A stretch of DNA of 64,000 nt from Trachythela sp. YZ-2020 (GCA_016169945.1 JADLSH010000388.1:682001-746000), one strand, 5' to 3'. Counted from the stretch's first letter, positions 10,432 through 22,930 are shown. Made by a program: numbers and translations. Notes: generated by a model from the sequence alone, not told the origin.

Positions 10432-13400
10432 GTGACTTCCAAAAATTCGTTATCACACATGAGCGAATTCGCTTATCCAAAGCTCAAAGGTTTTAAAATT
10501 GGGCAATTAAATATTACAAGCTTAGTTAAACATATTGAAGAACTTCGAATATTTATCCATGAACAACCCATTGACATTTTATGCATTAATGAGACACGAC
10601 TTGACAATTCCATTTTTAGTACCGAGGTTGAAATTTGCGGTTATGAAATAGTAAGAAAAGATCGAAATCGAAATGGAGGAGGCGTTGCAATATACTTACG
10701 CAACAACATTCCATATGTTGATCGAAGTGATCTAATTCCCGAAAACGTTGAAGCATTATGTATTGAGATTAGAAAACCAAAAAGCAAACCAATGTTAGTT
10801 TCTACCTGGTACCGCCTACCAGATTCAAATATTGAATTACTTGAATGCTTTGAAATTTTTTTCAGAAAATTGATGAAAGTAAGGAAATCATTATATCCGG
10901 TGATTTTAATTGCGATCTGTTAAAAAAGGATTGCGTCAATCCTAGCATTAAAAAGATGAAAGACTTAATAGACATTTATCAACTTCAACAACATGTTGAC
11001 AAACCAAGTAGGACAACTAATTATTCCCAAACTCTTATAGATCTCATACTCACTAAAATTGACGACAATAAAACAATTGATTCTGGGGTCATTGAATTGG
11101 GGATAAGTGATCATAGCCTGGTTTATATTTGCAAATTAATAGAGACAAGACAATTCAGGCACTTCAATTCGACTGATTTCCAAAACAATCTAGGAGAAGC
11201 ATTTAGTAATTTCAATCCTTACACAGATCCCAACCTAGCATGGCATCAATGGAAAGAGATCAGTGGCGTAGCCAAGGGGGAGCGAGGGGGGGCGATCGCC
11301 CCCCAATGGTCTTCAAAACCGTTCTCATGAAAAGTTCAAATCCGGCGAGATATTGGTTGGGGGGGGGGTAAGGTGAGGTGAGCAACAAGTCAAATCCAAT
11401 TAAAATCTCCCAAACCATAGACGGTAGATAGACATAAAATATCATAAAGATATTTTCACGTGTATTCTGCCCTGTTCTAATGTAATAATAACAGAATTTG
11501 GTGATTTATGACCTTCCAATTACTTTTAAAAACTCGTATCAGAATGCGGGAAATGGCGTTTCCAAGCTCTAGAAATCCAAAATTCCCCGGGGGGCATGCC
11601 CCCGGACGCCCTAGGTGGTTCGTGGCTTTTCCACTCACTACTCGCCCCCCCAAACATTCGACCCTGGCTACGCCACTGAAAGAGATATTTCTTCAAATCG
11701 CTGATAAACATGCACCTCTGCGATTAAGAAAAGTAAAGAGCGAATATACGCCATGGCTAACTAACGAAATTAAAAACATGAGTTACAGTATCACAGGGAC
11801 TATTTAAAAAGGAAAGCAGTCAGCCATAATTCTCCAGCGTATCTCAAAGCATACAAAAAATGTAGAAATGAAGTAAGCCGTCGTATTAAAGACGCTAAAA
11901 CAAATTACTACAAAACAAGTTTGGAGAGTAGTACTAATAGTAAGGATAGCTGGAAAATCATAAATGGATTACTGAATAAGAAATCAAAGACCACTTCAAT
12001 AAATGAGCTTATAATTAACCACAATAAGATAACAGGTGATAAAAATATTGCATTTTTCTGTAAGATAGGACCACAACTTGCAGAAAATATACCACCATCA
12101 GATCTCGACCCCTTACATTATGTGATTCCTGGAACAAATGTTTTCGAATTTAAAAATATTTCTAGGGCAGATTTGGCCTTGATAAGATTTCTAGTAAACT
12201 ACTTAAAGCAGCAGGGAACTCCATAATTGAATCACTCACGTACTTATTTAATCTTGTTTTGAACACTGGTATCTTTCCAGATGACATGAAACTTGCGAAA
12301 GTTACCCCAATCTACAAGTCTTGAGAAAAGACCGACTGTGGTAATTACAGACCTATTTCCATAATATCAGTTGCCGCTAAAATTTTGGAGAAAATTATTT
12401 ATAATCAAATATTTGACTTTCTAAAACAAAATTCAATTTTAGCGAACCAACAATAAGGCTTTCGTCCTCTCCACTCAACCGAAACTACACTTCTACATTC
12501 TGCTAACCAATGTCTTGTTAATATGGACAAAGATCTGATTAATGGCTTTTTATTTCTAGACCTCAAAAAAGCTTTCGACACTGTTGATCATAAAATTCTA
12601 ATCTCAAAGCTAGAACAATACGGAATAAGAGGAACTGCTTTACACTTATTTCAATCCTATCTTTCTGAAAGAAAACAAATATGTAAACTTCAAAATCCCA
12701 GGGATCAAACCTTGGTCTATTACTTTTTCTATTATACATTAATGACCTCCCTAACTGCCTAGAAGAAACACGAGCCTCTATGTTTGCGGACGATACAAAC
12801 TTGTCTTGTCAAGGTAAATCGTCCACAGAAATCGAAAACAAAATTAATACTGACTTAGACAACGTACGTAAATGGCTAAATTGCAAACAAATTAATATTG
12901 AATCAGGAAAAAACTGAATGCATGCTGATAGGCTCTAGACAGAGATTACAACAATCTCCAAGTAATCCTCAAATAGTTATTGGCAACCATATTATACAGC
13001 AGGTTCCAAGTAAGAAAGTTCTTGGGGTCATTATTGACGAACAGTTAAAGTGGAAGGAACATAACGATGCACAATACAAGAAAATTTTACATTCAATTGC
13101 TCTCTTGAGAAGAGCAAAGCAATTTGTAAGTCAAGATACACTTCTAAACATGTTTAATGCACTTGTTCTACCTCATTTCACATACTGTTCGAATGTATGG
13201 AATGATGGCAGTTGTGCACATATCGAAAAACTATATAAATTGCAAAAGCGAGCCGCTCGAGTGATAACGGGTTCAAGTTATGAAATATGATCAACCGAGA
13301 TATTTGAAAAATTAGGATGGGAAAGGTTGAAATTATTCTTAAAAAACGTGAACATATGACATTCAAGGCATTACGGGGTGAAACGCCTAATTACCTGTCA

Positions 13401-13640
13401 GACTTGTTTGTCGCCAGTCATAATGATACGTATCAATTAAGAAGTAATGACCGAAAATTTTATTTGAAAAAACCAAACACAAACTTTTTGAAAAATAGCT
13501 TTTCATAACGCGGAGCTGTATCCTGCAATAGCCTTCCAGCTGAAATTGTCGATGTATACGATCAACTTTCCTTGTCTTCTTTTAAGACTTTAATAAATCA
13601 TCAATACAAGGACTTGGAGGGAAACACATCGACAACTTAA
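10432..13640 (+). pseudogene. LINE ORF2: endonuclease and reverse transcriptase, broken
   Basis: The APE endonuclease shows GQLNITSL, DILCINETRLD (catalytic E), RNGGGVAIYLR, ISGDFNCDL (in a shifted frame near 10900) and the SDHSLV end motif. The RT shows NYRPISIISVAAKILEK, FRPLHSTET, FLDLKKAFDTVDHKIL, then, frame-shifted, FADDTNLSC (the catalytic YADD-like box reads FADD). The C-terminal part has LGVIIDEQLKWKEH, YCSNVWNDG and LQKRAARVITGSS. Stops occur at about 12322, 12455, 12915 and 13288. ORF2 is cut at 11260 by the MITE; reading across the insertion point restores WKEIFLQIADKHAPL. Confidence 0.88.
11261..11678. mobile_element. hAT-type MITE, 418 bp, inserted in LINE ORF2
   Basis: It starts CAGTGGCGTAGCCAAGGG and ends with the reverse complement of CAGTGGCGTAGCCAGGG. 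The 8-bp sequence AAAGAGAT flanks both ends (11253-11260 and 11679-11686). Removing the element and one target copy restores the LINE reading frame, so the insertion point is certain. It has no transposase. The interior is G/C-run rich (GGGGGGCATGCCCCC-like). The right half resembles the fragment at 57395-57534. Confidence 0.95.
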
Positions 13641-13840
13641 TCAAATTCTTTTTTGTGATAAAATTGTTGCAAATAGTTGAAATATTGTATATAGTTAGAA
13701 CCCAATAGTGACTTTAATATACTAAGTGTTTGTATTCTTAATTAATGTATGTATTGATAAACGGCCCCTTGAAAATCAGTTTTTCATTTACCGCTGAAGA
13801 GCTACGTTTCCAAATAATTTAAAATAAATAAACAAAGCAG

Positions 13841-14156
13841 CGCATAATTCTCTACGCGGCATGTAAGAGCTTGGTTTGGGAGGATTAGTAGCTAGACGAG
13901 TTCTCAGTCTTTCCATCATTTGTTCGATATCACTCCCACTATCTGCGTGTTGTACCCAGAAACATTGCGGGCTTTCTACTTCTGTGATTACAACCCGATA
14001 TAAATGTTGGTCTTCTTATAAACATTCTTTAAACAGGCCAAAAATACTATTAAAACAAACCCTAAACTGTTCTACCTAGAGGTCCAGTAAGGCTCATCCT
14101 CGAGTGTTGCTACATACAGAAAGAAACCTAAATTAAACAAAATATATCTGTACTGG
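13841..14156. other. no gene seen
   Basis: Between the LINE tail and the next minisatellite I see no supported exon, RNA gene or terminal repeat. Confidence 0.45.
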
Positions 14157-14322
14157 ACACTTATATACACCCACTTAGGCACACTGAGACCCTCTTTCCC
14201 CCAGTTAGACTCGCTTACACCGACTTAGGCTCACTTAGACTCTCTTATACATCGGCTTTGACTCACTTAGGCACACCTAGACCAAGTTAGGTACACTTTC
14301 ACTCACTTAGACCCTAAATGGG
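14157..14322. repeat. degenerate minisatellite, CACTTAGGCACAC-like unit
   Basis: Repeated variants of CACTTAGGCACAC, CACTTAGACTCTC and GACTTAGGCTCAC occur at roughly 12-24 base spacing. It is degenerate, with no coding sense. Confidence 0.6.
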
Positions 14323-14399
14323 TGCAAGTGACTCTAAATGTGGCTGAAGAAAATTAGGATATAGACTCAAATTCGAGATGCTATACATCACTTCCTAAC

Positions 14400-14880
14400 G
14401 ATGAATTTATTTCCTTTCCCACATTAACAAATGTTGGCGGTGTTGGGTTTTACATAAGAATCAAGTTGAATTTTTTATAAGTGACCTCACTTTAGGTTGC
14501 GTTGAAGCTGATCATTCGATAATTGGATCACTTTAATTGACAATATATTTTTTAACTTTGCTAAACATCGCGTAATTGGTGGAAATATTACTTATGATAT
14601 CGCAGATCACCTACCAAATTTCCTATTAGTTACAATAAATTACCTAAGTTTCCAAAGAAATATAACCTATTTAAACGCAATAAATTTTAATGAATCCAAT
14701 TTTCTCTCTGATTTCTAAGCTTTATCCTGGGAAGGTATTCTGGACAATTTCTCTGATGAGAATGACATGTTCCACTCATTTTATTTCAGTATATCTAAGA
14801 ATGTTGACAAACACGTTCCATTAAAACGTTTTTTCAAAAAAGGAAATAAAATTTAAAGACAACCCATGGACTACCACAGC
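14400..14880 (+). pseudogene. LINE fragment (endonuclease end and EN-RT linker)
   Basis: Pieces include VGGVGFYIRIKL (endonuclease Gly-rich strand), then NITYLNAINFNESNFLSD, LSWEGILDNF, then VDKHVPLKRFFKK, the typical linker preceding RT in CR1/L2-like elements. Stops and a frame change break it, and a foldback begins where it ends. Confidence 0.65.
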
Positions 14881-15034
14881 AATACACCCTTTCGATAATT
14901 ACATCACAAATCCCTTCTTAGCCCAGGAGCCTCGTTCTCATGAATTGTGAGCCAATAGCCTTTCGTCTTGATTCATGAGAGCGAGGCTTCCAGGCCAAGG
15001 AGGTACTCGTGACGTAATTATCGAAAAGGTGTAT
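14880..15034. mobile_element. foldback MITE, AATACACCTTTTCGATAATT termini
   Basis: The left end AATACACCCTTTCGATAATT is answered by the inverse at the right end, and an inner pair (GGAGCCTCGTTCTCATGAA / TTCATGAGAGCGAGGCTTCC) continues the arms. It is about 155 bp with no gene and sits in the LINE fragment. Confidence 0.8.
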
Positions 15035-15086
15035 TAGATTGGTATATTGTATTTGATTGGTATATCAATTTTGAACTTCATACATG

Positions 15087-16594
15087 TTTTATTTATTTAT
15101 TTATTTATTTATTTATTAAGCTTTGCCAAATATACACGTATAGTTACATCTTATATTACATAATGATTTACACAAACAATACACACCAAACTCAAATGGC
15201 AGGGTATACGCTACAGCTTTCGCCAATTACAGCGGCCCTTTAGTCTTTACATTTACAACACAAACATACAATATTCAATTAAAAACAACATGACTTGGAC
15301 GAAGACAAGGTACGAGACTTATTACACGACAGACATATTGACTTCCATGTTCGTGGATTCTCGGAATCATAAACGTTTGCTAAAGCTGAACTATAATACT
15401 TGTAAAGTACGTTTTTAAATGCATTGAAAGTGGCGTCTTTGTTCGTCAAGTTTTTTGGTAATATATTCCACACTCTCGTTGATCTTGTCAGAAAGGACTT
15501 CTGGAATATCACAGTCTTGCATTTTGTTGTTGTAAGCAGCAGGCAGTCAGGATCGGCTGATCTTGTAATCCTCTCCCGGTTCTGTTGTGTTGGCAGTAAC
15601 TCTGCGTTGATGTCTATCAACCCATGAATACATTTGAACAGGAAAATCAAATCGAGAAATTCATGCCAATAGCACAGAGGAATGATATCTAACGCCACGA
15701 GTCTCTCGCTGTAACTGATGTCGCAGAAACAGGGCAGATCTAAGATGAACTTACTTGCGCGTCTTTGGACTTTTTCTGTTCGTTTGATCAAGTTAACTAA
15801 TTGTGGAGCCCAGACTTGAGAACTGTAGCATAGTTGGGAACGGACTAGAGTCAAATACAGAGTGCGACGGACTGAGACAGATTTTATGTCCAGTGTTGAT
15901 CTTCTTATATATCCTAGCATTCTGGTGGCTTGTGCGCATTGAGACTCAACATGTTTAGACCATAGATATATTATGGTTTAGACCAGGTCAGATTTGATGA
16001 AGTCCGCACTCCCAGATCACGCTCGTAGTCGGTACTTTCCAAGACAGTATCTAAGCATTTATCAGCGTTGAGTTCTAGTTTGGCGTTGTTGGAGCACAGT
16101 TCAAAGTTTGCGAGATCTTCTTGTAACAATGATGCGTCAGATATTGAACTTATAGTTCTAAAGATTTTTGTATCGTCGGCAAAGGTTGCAATTTTTTAAT
16201 TATGAACTGCTTGCGATAGATGATTTTCGTACAACAGAAATAACAGTGGACCAAGAATAGAGCTTTGTGGTACTCCTGATGTAACTTTTAACGGTCTTGA
16301 CGTCGCTCCAAGAACCGTTGTCTGTTGGTAACGATCACTTAGATATGAAGAAAACCAATTCAGAATGTTCCCTATAAACCCAAATTCGCGAAGTCGATTT
16401 AGTAGCTGAGGGTGACTTACTTTATCGAACGCTTTCGACATGTCCAAATACAGTACATCTATTTGCTCACCGTTGTCCAATTTATGACCTATTTGTTCAA
16501 ATACCTCAACAAGTTGTGTAACGCATGATTTTCCTGGCACAAATCCATGTTGACAAGCGTTCAGTTGTTGGAACACATGATAACATGGTAACAT
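15087..16594 (-). mobile_element. 5'-truncated LINE, minus strand, RT and C-terminal region
   Basis: Sense-strand order runs from 16594 down. RT fingers and palm show HGFVPGKSCVTQL, VLYLDMSKAFDKVSH, GVPQSSILGPLLFLLY, then FADDTKIF in a continuation after a stop near 16196, NADKCLDTVL, and the C-terminal part at 15279-15920 (RTLYLTLVRSQLCYSSQVWA, RRASKFILDLP, CYWHEFLDLIFLFKCIHG, WNILPKNL). A 3' UTR with GGCCGCTGTAATTGGCGAAAGC follows, then AAGCTTAATAAATAAATAAA (TAAA)n at about 15087-15118. The 5' half, including endonuclease, is absent. The same family recurs at 17165-17720 and as a bare 3' tail at 26737-26905. Confidence 0.88.
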
Positions 16595-16675
16595 GTAACT
16601 CTGTTATGTATTTGTTTTGGTTGTATTTATTCCAATAAATCTTTTATAACATCGATATATTTTGGTGTCATATAA

Positions 16676-16840
16676 AACAAATAATGAATGTTTTCATTCG
16701 TGCAATGGCAAAAATATTTTCATTCGGTGAAAGATGGAATTTCCCATTGGATAATTGGATCATAGAATGGAAAATTCCATCTTTCACCTCATGAAAATAT
16801 TTTTACCATTGCACTCATAAACATTCATTATTTGTATACT
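16676..16840. mobile_element. foldback MITE, about 165 bp
   Basis: The left arm CAAATAATGAATGTTTTCAT ... GTGAAAGATGGAAT and the right arm ATTCCATCTTTCAC ... AAACATTCATTATTTG are near-perfect reverse complements of ~64 bases around a ~30-base loop. No gene inside. Confidence 0.85.
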
Positions 16841-17164
16841 ATTGTTTGTTAAGAAGTACAGTCGAGCTTCTCAACAATAATACAAAGAGACCAACAGAAG
16901 AACATGAAATCTGTCCAGGAAATGCGGATTGTCTATGAGATTGATTTGTAATTCGATTTCTTTGACACTTTGTACTTCGATCTTGTAACCACAAAAAGTA
17001 TAATTTTTACTGTATATAACGAATTCTAGGGTAAAGCATGCAGATAATTTGCAACCAGACAATTTATCAAAATGAAGTAACCATTGAAGATCTAAAATAT
17101 AGTCCTTTTGCAAACATACACCGACTGACCATTAGCGTAAGTTTTCATTTTCCTTGGCTCAAAA

Positions 17165-17720
17165 ATGCTTAATTGTCTTTTCACTGAAATGGCACTAAAA
17201 AGCGACTCCTATAAAAAACTATTTGACACTGATTACCTGTTAATTATTAACAACAAAAGAAAGCTGTTGAAAAACTCTATCATATACCTCGAATACTTCT
17301 TAAATCAACAAGAATCTGGAATGCTCTACCAAGACCTATCACTAATAAATTAAACACTCTGGCTACATTTAAGAATCTGTTACCGAACTACTAACATTCT
17401 GCTCTCCAAATTAACTATGATATTGAAGACCCTAGGACTTGGAAAACAATTTTCCTTAAATGCAATCAGGCTCGAGACTTGTCCAAATCTCTTGCATGCT
17501 GTTTTTAGATGTATAATCATAACTGTAGTGTCCAAAGTTTTAAGTTTATATATATATGTAGTTTGGGATCACAGTAATTGGCGAAAGCTGTTGCGATTAC
17601 CTGGTCACAATTTTGTAAAGTAACGTAATTGTGTATATTGACGTTATTTGTATGTAATGTGCTTATGTTGAAGATGTAACAAAGCTTATAAAATTTAAAA
17701 ATAATTAAAAAAAATTAAAA
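17165..17720 (+). mobile_element. LINE C-terminal end and 3' UTR, plus strand
   Basis: In the frame after about 17310 the peptide reads WNALPRPITNKLNTLATF, then a stop, then DIEDPRTWKTIFLKCNQ and SKSLACCF, matching the last residues of the minus-strand copy at 15279-15920 (WNILPKNLTNK; SENPRTWKSICLSCNK). The 3' UTR GTAATTGGCGAAAGCTG (17574-17590) and AACAAAGCTTATAAAAT near 17680-17697 also match. It is the extreme 3' part of the same family, in opposite orientation. Confidence 0.8.
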
Positions 17721-19479
17721 TTAAATTACAATAAATAAGATCACTTTTGCCACGTTTCTCAAATTTTACATTTAAAATTCAATTCACTACTGACAGTTTT
17801 TCATTCTATTTTTATATCTGTAAAATCTGTTACTAGGCTTTCGACATCTTCATATTTTACAATTGCAAATGTTCCTATTTGCCAAGACTATTTGCTGTGA
17901 TTTACTCACTAGTTTGCAATGAAAGTCAGAAAATAATGGTCTTACTATATTTAGGGTAAACTACAAAGGAAAAGGCCCTCGCACAGCCTTTATCCCAGTA
18001 GTCGTAATTCCTTAAAAAATGCCCTGTATCTATATGTCCAATAGATTTATTGTTATAGGAAATGGTTTTAGCAATCGCCAGTGCCCAAAAGGTCCATATT
18101 TTCAAATCTATTCAAGCATGCACTTCTTTGGGGCTGGGTCATATCACAAATAAGATCAAAACCAGTAATTTGTTGTCGAGTCAAAGGTAGGGGGGGGGAT
18201 TGAGATGCCCACAATGTTTAACAATTGCACTTTTGTAGGACAAATTTTGTAGAGACTCTACATTTCAAAATGTTCTGGGAATGCATGCCCCATACCCCCT
18301 AGTGCCCTCGTACCTTCAGCACTTGATATCCGTGCATTCTCGCTGGTGACAAGGGGCTTTTACGGCCTCTTTATGTTATGTCCTGGCCAGCCTGTTCATC
18401 GGACAAAACCAACCCACGCCTTTTTTAGACCCTAGTTACTTGAGGTACCTACCAAAATAGAAGCGTCCAGTTGTTTCTAAATCACAGGATGACAAAAATA
18501 TATTATGTTGGGTTATCTGTGGATATCGGATTGATACCACAGTGCGGTACATTCTGAGCAGGACTGTCCTATGTCTAAAATTTATACATCAAATAAAAAT
18601 CTGTGAACACAGCCCGGACGTAATCAGTCTTGACATCGTTTCCAGATTACTGAATATTGAAACGTTATTGTTGCCATAGCAAAAGCAGTTACGATTCTTT
18701 TTTGTTCTCTTTTGTTATTGAACAAATAATAATTGTTGTAAAATTTGGATCAAAATCGGAGATCTTTCATTTTGTATTGACAAACTGTAGGGAGCCACCT
18801 TAAGTAATTGAAGTTCAGCTAAATTTCATAGGAGCTCGTTTTGTTCAATAGGAATGGCCATACCTTATCATGTGACCTATTTCGACTATGCTACGAAATT
18901 CAAGATTTATATGCATTTGGTCTTGGGGCGTCAAGTTGAGCGAGCTAAACTCATTTTTAAAGCAAAATTTAACAAGAAATGTTGAATTTTCAACCTCAAA
19001 GGCAGAACTGAGGTATGTACTTTCTATTTTGTGTAAAATGTTTGTCTTTTAGCGAAACAAGTGCTTGAAACTACCTCTCGAAGTTGAGGACCGCAAGTCG
19101 CTTCGCTGTGATATCGTTTATTTGTGACTTTTGTACGTCTTGTTAAGTCTTTGTACGTGCTTTGATATGTTTGGCTTAAATTGGTAGATAAATGTTGTAA
19201 TAAAGTGGTCAAGATGTTTTAGAGCTAAGTTTATGTTAATATTTGCCATTTTATTACCTCGTGGCCGTAAGCTAAATCAAGTACGGAGAATCACCAAGCG
19301 AAACACCAGAACTGAATGAAGGTATGTACCTATCATTTCTATGTACAATATTCATTATTTCAGCAACTGAGGATTTCTTAAAAGAGGCCCCGAGTACTGT
19401 AGAGAAATGTTTTTATATTATAAAGTATTTAGTGTGTTTTGGAGCTAAAATTGTTTTAAAATTTGTCGTTTTAATGAAA
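17721..19479. other. no gene seen
   Basis: AT-rich with no long open frames of coding character. A G-run at 18190-18200 and CCCCATACCCCCTAGTGCCC near 18289 recall hAT-MITE interiors, but no ends could be fixed. Two similar AGAACTGA...GGTATGTAC donor-like strings lie near 19005-19016 and 19309-19327, of unknown meaning. Confidence 0.4.
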
Positions 19480-19790
19480 GCAAAAAATGTTGAGTTCTCC
19501 ACTCCGATAAGAGACAGGAAAAAACCCAAGTACAACCAAAGTTTGACTGAGATCGAACATGGATTGTTTACGACCACTATCATTAGTGTGTGTGGTGGGT
19601 GTGGAAGATAAAACGCAACAATTCCCTTCTACTCTAGCTGACGTGATTGCTGCCAAGAGACATTCAGTCAAGAAGAATGCTGTGGACTGTTGTGAGATGG
19701 CTTTGTAGAAGGATCGCACTTCAGGAATCAATGCTTCAGATATTGGACTGTATCAGAGAACAACTGCTCCAATATTAAAGTAATTATATT
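19480..19790 (+). pseudogene. decayed retroelement-like coding fragment
   Basis: In pieces across frames one can read YNQSLTEIEHGLFTT, a glycine-containing ISVCGGCGR, then STLADVIAAKRHSVKK. This order (LTEIEHGxFTPL, GGMGRE, LAxxIAxKR) is familiar to me as the tail region following reverse transcriptases in some cnidarian repeats, but the copy is short and frameshifted. Treat the identity as tentative. Confidence 0.35.
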
Positions 19791-21308
19791 TAAAACTTTA
19801 TCTTTTTTTATAAACTTTACAACTAGACAGGGGAGCACGAGTGAAAGCGGTAAGTGCACTGCCACTTATGGGTGAGTGAGGCTCGTTATTTAAGGTATTT
19901 ACTTGGGCTATATTAAGTATATATAGGTGGTGTGCAACCAAGCTCGAGGGATTTGAAAAACATAGAGATTTTTGCCATGTTGGATGAAATTTGAATTGAA
20001 AGCAACCAAAATCCTCTGCCAAATTCATCCAACATAGCGCCAATGAAGTAACGTACAAACCAAAAATAGTTTGGTTGGTTCTCTCCTGTGCTTCGAGACT
20101 TCCGTCCTCCAGTTTTCCACTCCTCCCAAAAACTAACCCCAAGTGTTAGCTGTAAAGTATTGGTGGTTTTCACGTCTGCCCTTGCTGGTGGAAAAAGATA
20201 TATTAATAAATTATTTGCTCAGATAAACATCGCAACTTTGAAGTTGTCCACCAGCATGGTCGCTTTGACGTCACATGAAAACCATCAATATGTATCATGT
20301 ATGCATGGCGAACAGTGGGATTTTCAAAACAATGAAAAGACAATGGAGCAAATTAAATATGCCTGCAAATTAAAGTGTCCCGCAAAGGACCTATTGGACG
20401 ACCAGACCCTAATTAATTAAATAATTTAATTTGTTATTAATACCTCTTTTTAAATATATTTTTAGGTTGAACAGATCAAAATGAAAATATATGCTAATAC
20501 GCCTAATATTATGCATACAAGTATAGTAAATTTTATGTAAGTAAATTCATAAGTACTTATACCTTTCTTGTACTGTTCTTAATTTCGTGCGGTATTAGAA
20601 TTCGCGAAGACCACAGGTGAGTGCGGGCAGTGCGTAGAATGAAAAGTTTGCTGCCGTAACATGTGCGAAAAATCCGTGTATAAACGTTTGCCATCGTGAC
20701 ACAAAATGACTGATAGCTAGACAGAAAATGTCCAGCTAACCTTTCTCTTAGGATTTTTCGAACTCAGGGGAGAAGCACTTTTTTATAACTTTAAAGAACC
20801 CATTAATTTAGCAAACAAAATATCGTCTAAGTGCAGTTTTCTAATTTTGTTCCATTTCAAGTTGCGCGTTTCAAGTTGTCATAAGTATTCCTTACCGATA
20901 TACTTGCTTGATTTGTTATTAATGTTTTACTTATTTTTTGTTTGAATGGGTCAAAATGAAAATGTGTGTCGCTGGCAAACCCAATATACCCCACACTGCG
21001 TTAGGCAGTCAAGTACTTATGATATTACCTATATAATTTTTATTTTAATATATTTTCATATATATTACGACCCAAGAATATTAGTCTTGAAGGAGTTGAG
21101 AGAACTGACCCAGTCAACTTGTATGCCTTTTGATCAAAATTAGACTCCGTTTACATGTTACCATATACCATTATAAGAATTATATTGATTTTTGATCAGT
21201 CTTGTCATTATGGTGCACTGCATACCATTTTTTCATACTTACAAAGCAATTATACTCAAGAGCCATGATCAAATAGTTGAACTCTATAATTTCTGTTTCA
21301 ATCTCGGA
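19791..21308. other. no gene seen
   Basis: AT-rich. The longest open frame (about 20088-20420) has no recognisable domain or coding character. I see no RNA gene. Confidence 0.4.
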
Positions 21309-21715
21309 ACTTAACTTTTTTCGAGCAAAGGTTAACGCTAACCCTATTACTTTTTGGCCACTTTTTCAAAACTTAAAAACTGGCCGAAAATAACCAAAAA
21401 GTAAAGCTGGCTCTTTAAATTTTCTCGAGCAAAGGTTAACGGTAACCCCTTCCTTTTTGGCCACATTTTGAAAATCTCAAAAAGCTAGTGGCTGAAAATG
21501 GCTAAAAAGTGAAAGCTAATCCATTAACTTTTTTTCGACCAAAAGTTTAGGCTAACCCCTTTACTTTTTGGCCACTTTTACAAAAACTCAAAAAGTGGCT
21601 GAAAATGGTAAAAAGTCAAGTTGACTCCTTAACTTTTTTCGAGCAAAGGTTAAGGTTAACCCGTTTATTTTTGGCCATTTTTGGCCACATTTTCAAAATC
21701 TCAATCTCAATCTTT
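21309..21715. repeat. tandem repeat, ~105-bp unit, nearly 4 copies
   Basis: Units begin at TCGAGCAAAGGTTAACG-like sites near 21319, 21424, 21535 and 21638. Each carries TAACCCCTTTACTTTTTGGCC, then TGGCCACTTTT...CAAAA and its partial inverse GGCTGAAAATGGCTAAAAAG. Each unit can therefore fold on itself (TTTTTGGCCA / TGGCTAAAAA). Divergence between units is moderate. Confidence 0.8.
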
Positions 21716-22136
21716 AGATACTAGGCCTTTACTGACGTAACAGCTAATCTCCCAACCTCGTTCCCAGGGCATTTCCCTTTTTTGTTATTGGGATGGCGGG
21801 CAATAGCCCTGGCTCCGGGTGGTCCGTTCTGCAATCTTATTGGTTAATGGGGAAGAACATTATTATTCCAATTTATTCAATTTTGGAATAATTATAATAA
21901 TTAGGTATTTTGATGCCCGGAGTGAACGTTCACGAATGGTCAAGATATATACGAATATCAATACGATTTGTACTTTTTTGTCAAAGGTAGGCATTGTTTT
22001 TTTGCAAAATAAACTATGACAAAATTGCGTATTGAAATTGAAGTACATAATTGAAATACGGCCCAATACGGAGTCCTGACCCCCCTCCAATTCCAAACAG
22101 GCTCCGCGATCCCAGTTCTAAGATGTTTATCTTGTT
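21716..22136. other. no gene; possible MITE end
   Basis: The string CCCAACCTCGTTCCCAGGGC at about 21750 looks like a terminal repeat of a MITE type common in cnidarian repeats, but I find no matching inverted end. The remainder is unremarkable. Confidence 0.35.
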
Positions 22137-22930
22137 TTAAAACTGCCTGTTGGTATTGCTTTTTAAACCTTTTCTTAATGGAAATTTTCGCCAGAAAACA
22201 AGGCAGGGATTGAGCAGAGAGTTTAGGAACATTAAAGTCAATGGCACTGACCACAAAATTACGAACGAATTATGACCAAGTCTCGAATAATTCATAAACC
22301 TTCCGAATAAATAAAAGCACAGAGCTAAGAAGTAACATGCCAGCAGTCTTAAAATAATGGCAAAGGCGATTATTGTTGATCGTAGAATCTTCTTTTGTGT
22401 TACATGTTGACCGTTTGAAGGAGATTGGGTCGTTTGAATTGCCTTTCGATGTCGAGCAACGAGTTTATATATCCAACTCCAAGTAAAAACAACGGTGATG
22501 ATTGCTATAAATACAATATACAGCGCTCCATATTGAAGAAAACGACTGATGCAGATAAACGCCAAAGGGTAAAGTCATATAACTCTGCAAGCTAAGAATA
22601 CAGCAATTGTTACAAGTGACAATTGTAAGAACAGGTATGCTAAAAAGGTAAAACATATCCCGTAAAAGGCCAGTGCGTTTTACCAGCAAACTCAGGATCG
22701 CGGCCACATAACACGGTTGTATAAAAGCAGTCACACTAATGCCTGTAAAGGCAAGTAGCAAAAATATTGTGTTCGGAATTGTTCGTAGACGAGGGTTACG
22801 ATAGTACGCCATTATGACGAGACTGTTCGCCAGTGTTCCAAAGGGAGAGATAATAATATTTATAATCACTACTCCAGCTTGTATATTGCAATGGCTTTCA
22901 CGCCAGTAGGGATATATATGTGATATAGTA
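22137..22930 (-). pseudogene. rhodopsin-class GPCR, intronless, frameshifted
   Basis: The minus strand encodes seven-helix receptor segments in order: TM1 (PFGTLANSLVIMAYYRN), TM2 (NTIFLLLAFTGISVTAF), TM3 (FSIPVLTIVTCNNCCILSL), then YMTL where the DRY region should be (it reads LQSY). After a one-base shift near 22568-22575 the frame resumes LYPLAFICISRFL, followed by TM4/5, TM6 (STIIAFAIILRLLACYFLAL), TM7 (LTLMFLNSLLNPCLVFWR) and a basic tail. The coding frame can be followed back to about 22930, where an ATG is directly followed by TGA. No start methionine fits. Loss of DRY, the frameshift and the missing start all argue for a pseudogene, unless the indel is an assembly error. Confidence 0.8.

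Larger units (their letters stand above)
10222..13840 (+). mobile_element. near full-length CR1/L2-like LINE, plus strand, interrupted by a hAT MITE
   Basis: In order: the end of ORF1 with an esterase-like domain (10222-10395); ORF2 endonuclease (10432-11260, continuing after the inserted MITE at 11679); linker (to about 12226); reverse transcriptase (about 12250-13290); C-terminal region to about 13640; and a 3' UTR with CGGCCCCTTGAAAATCAGTT and an AATAAATAAA tail near 13825-13840. Many stops and single-base shifts show it is dead. The 418-bp hAT element at 11261-11678 inserted later. No 5' UTR was identified. Confidence 0.88.
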
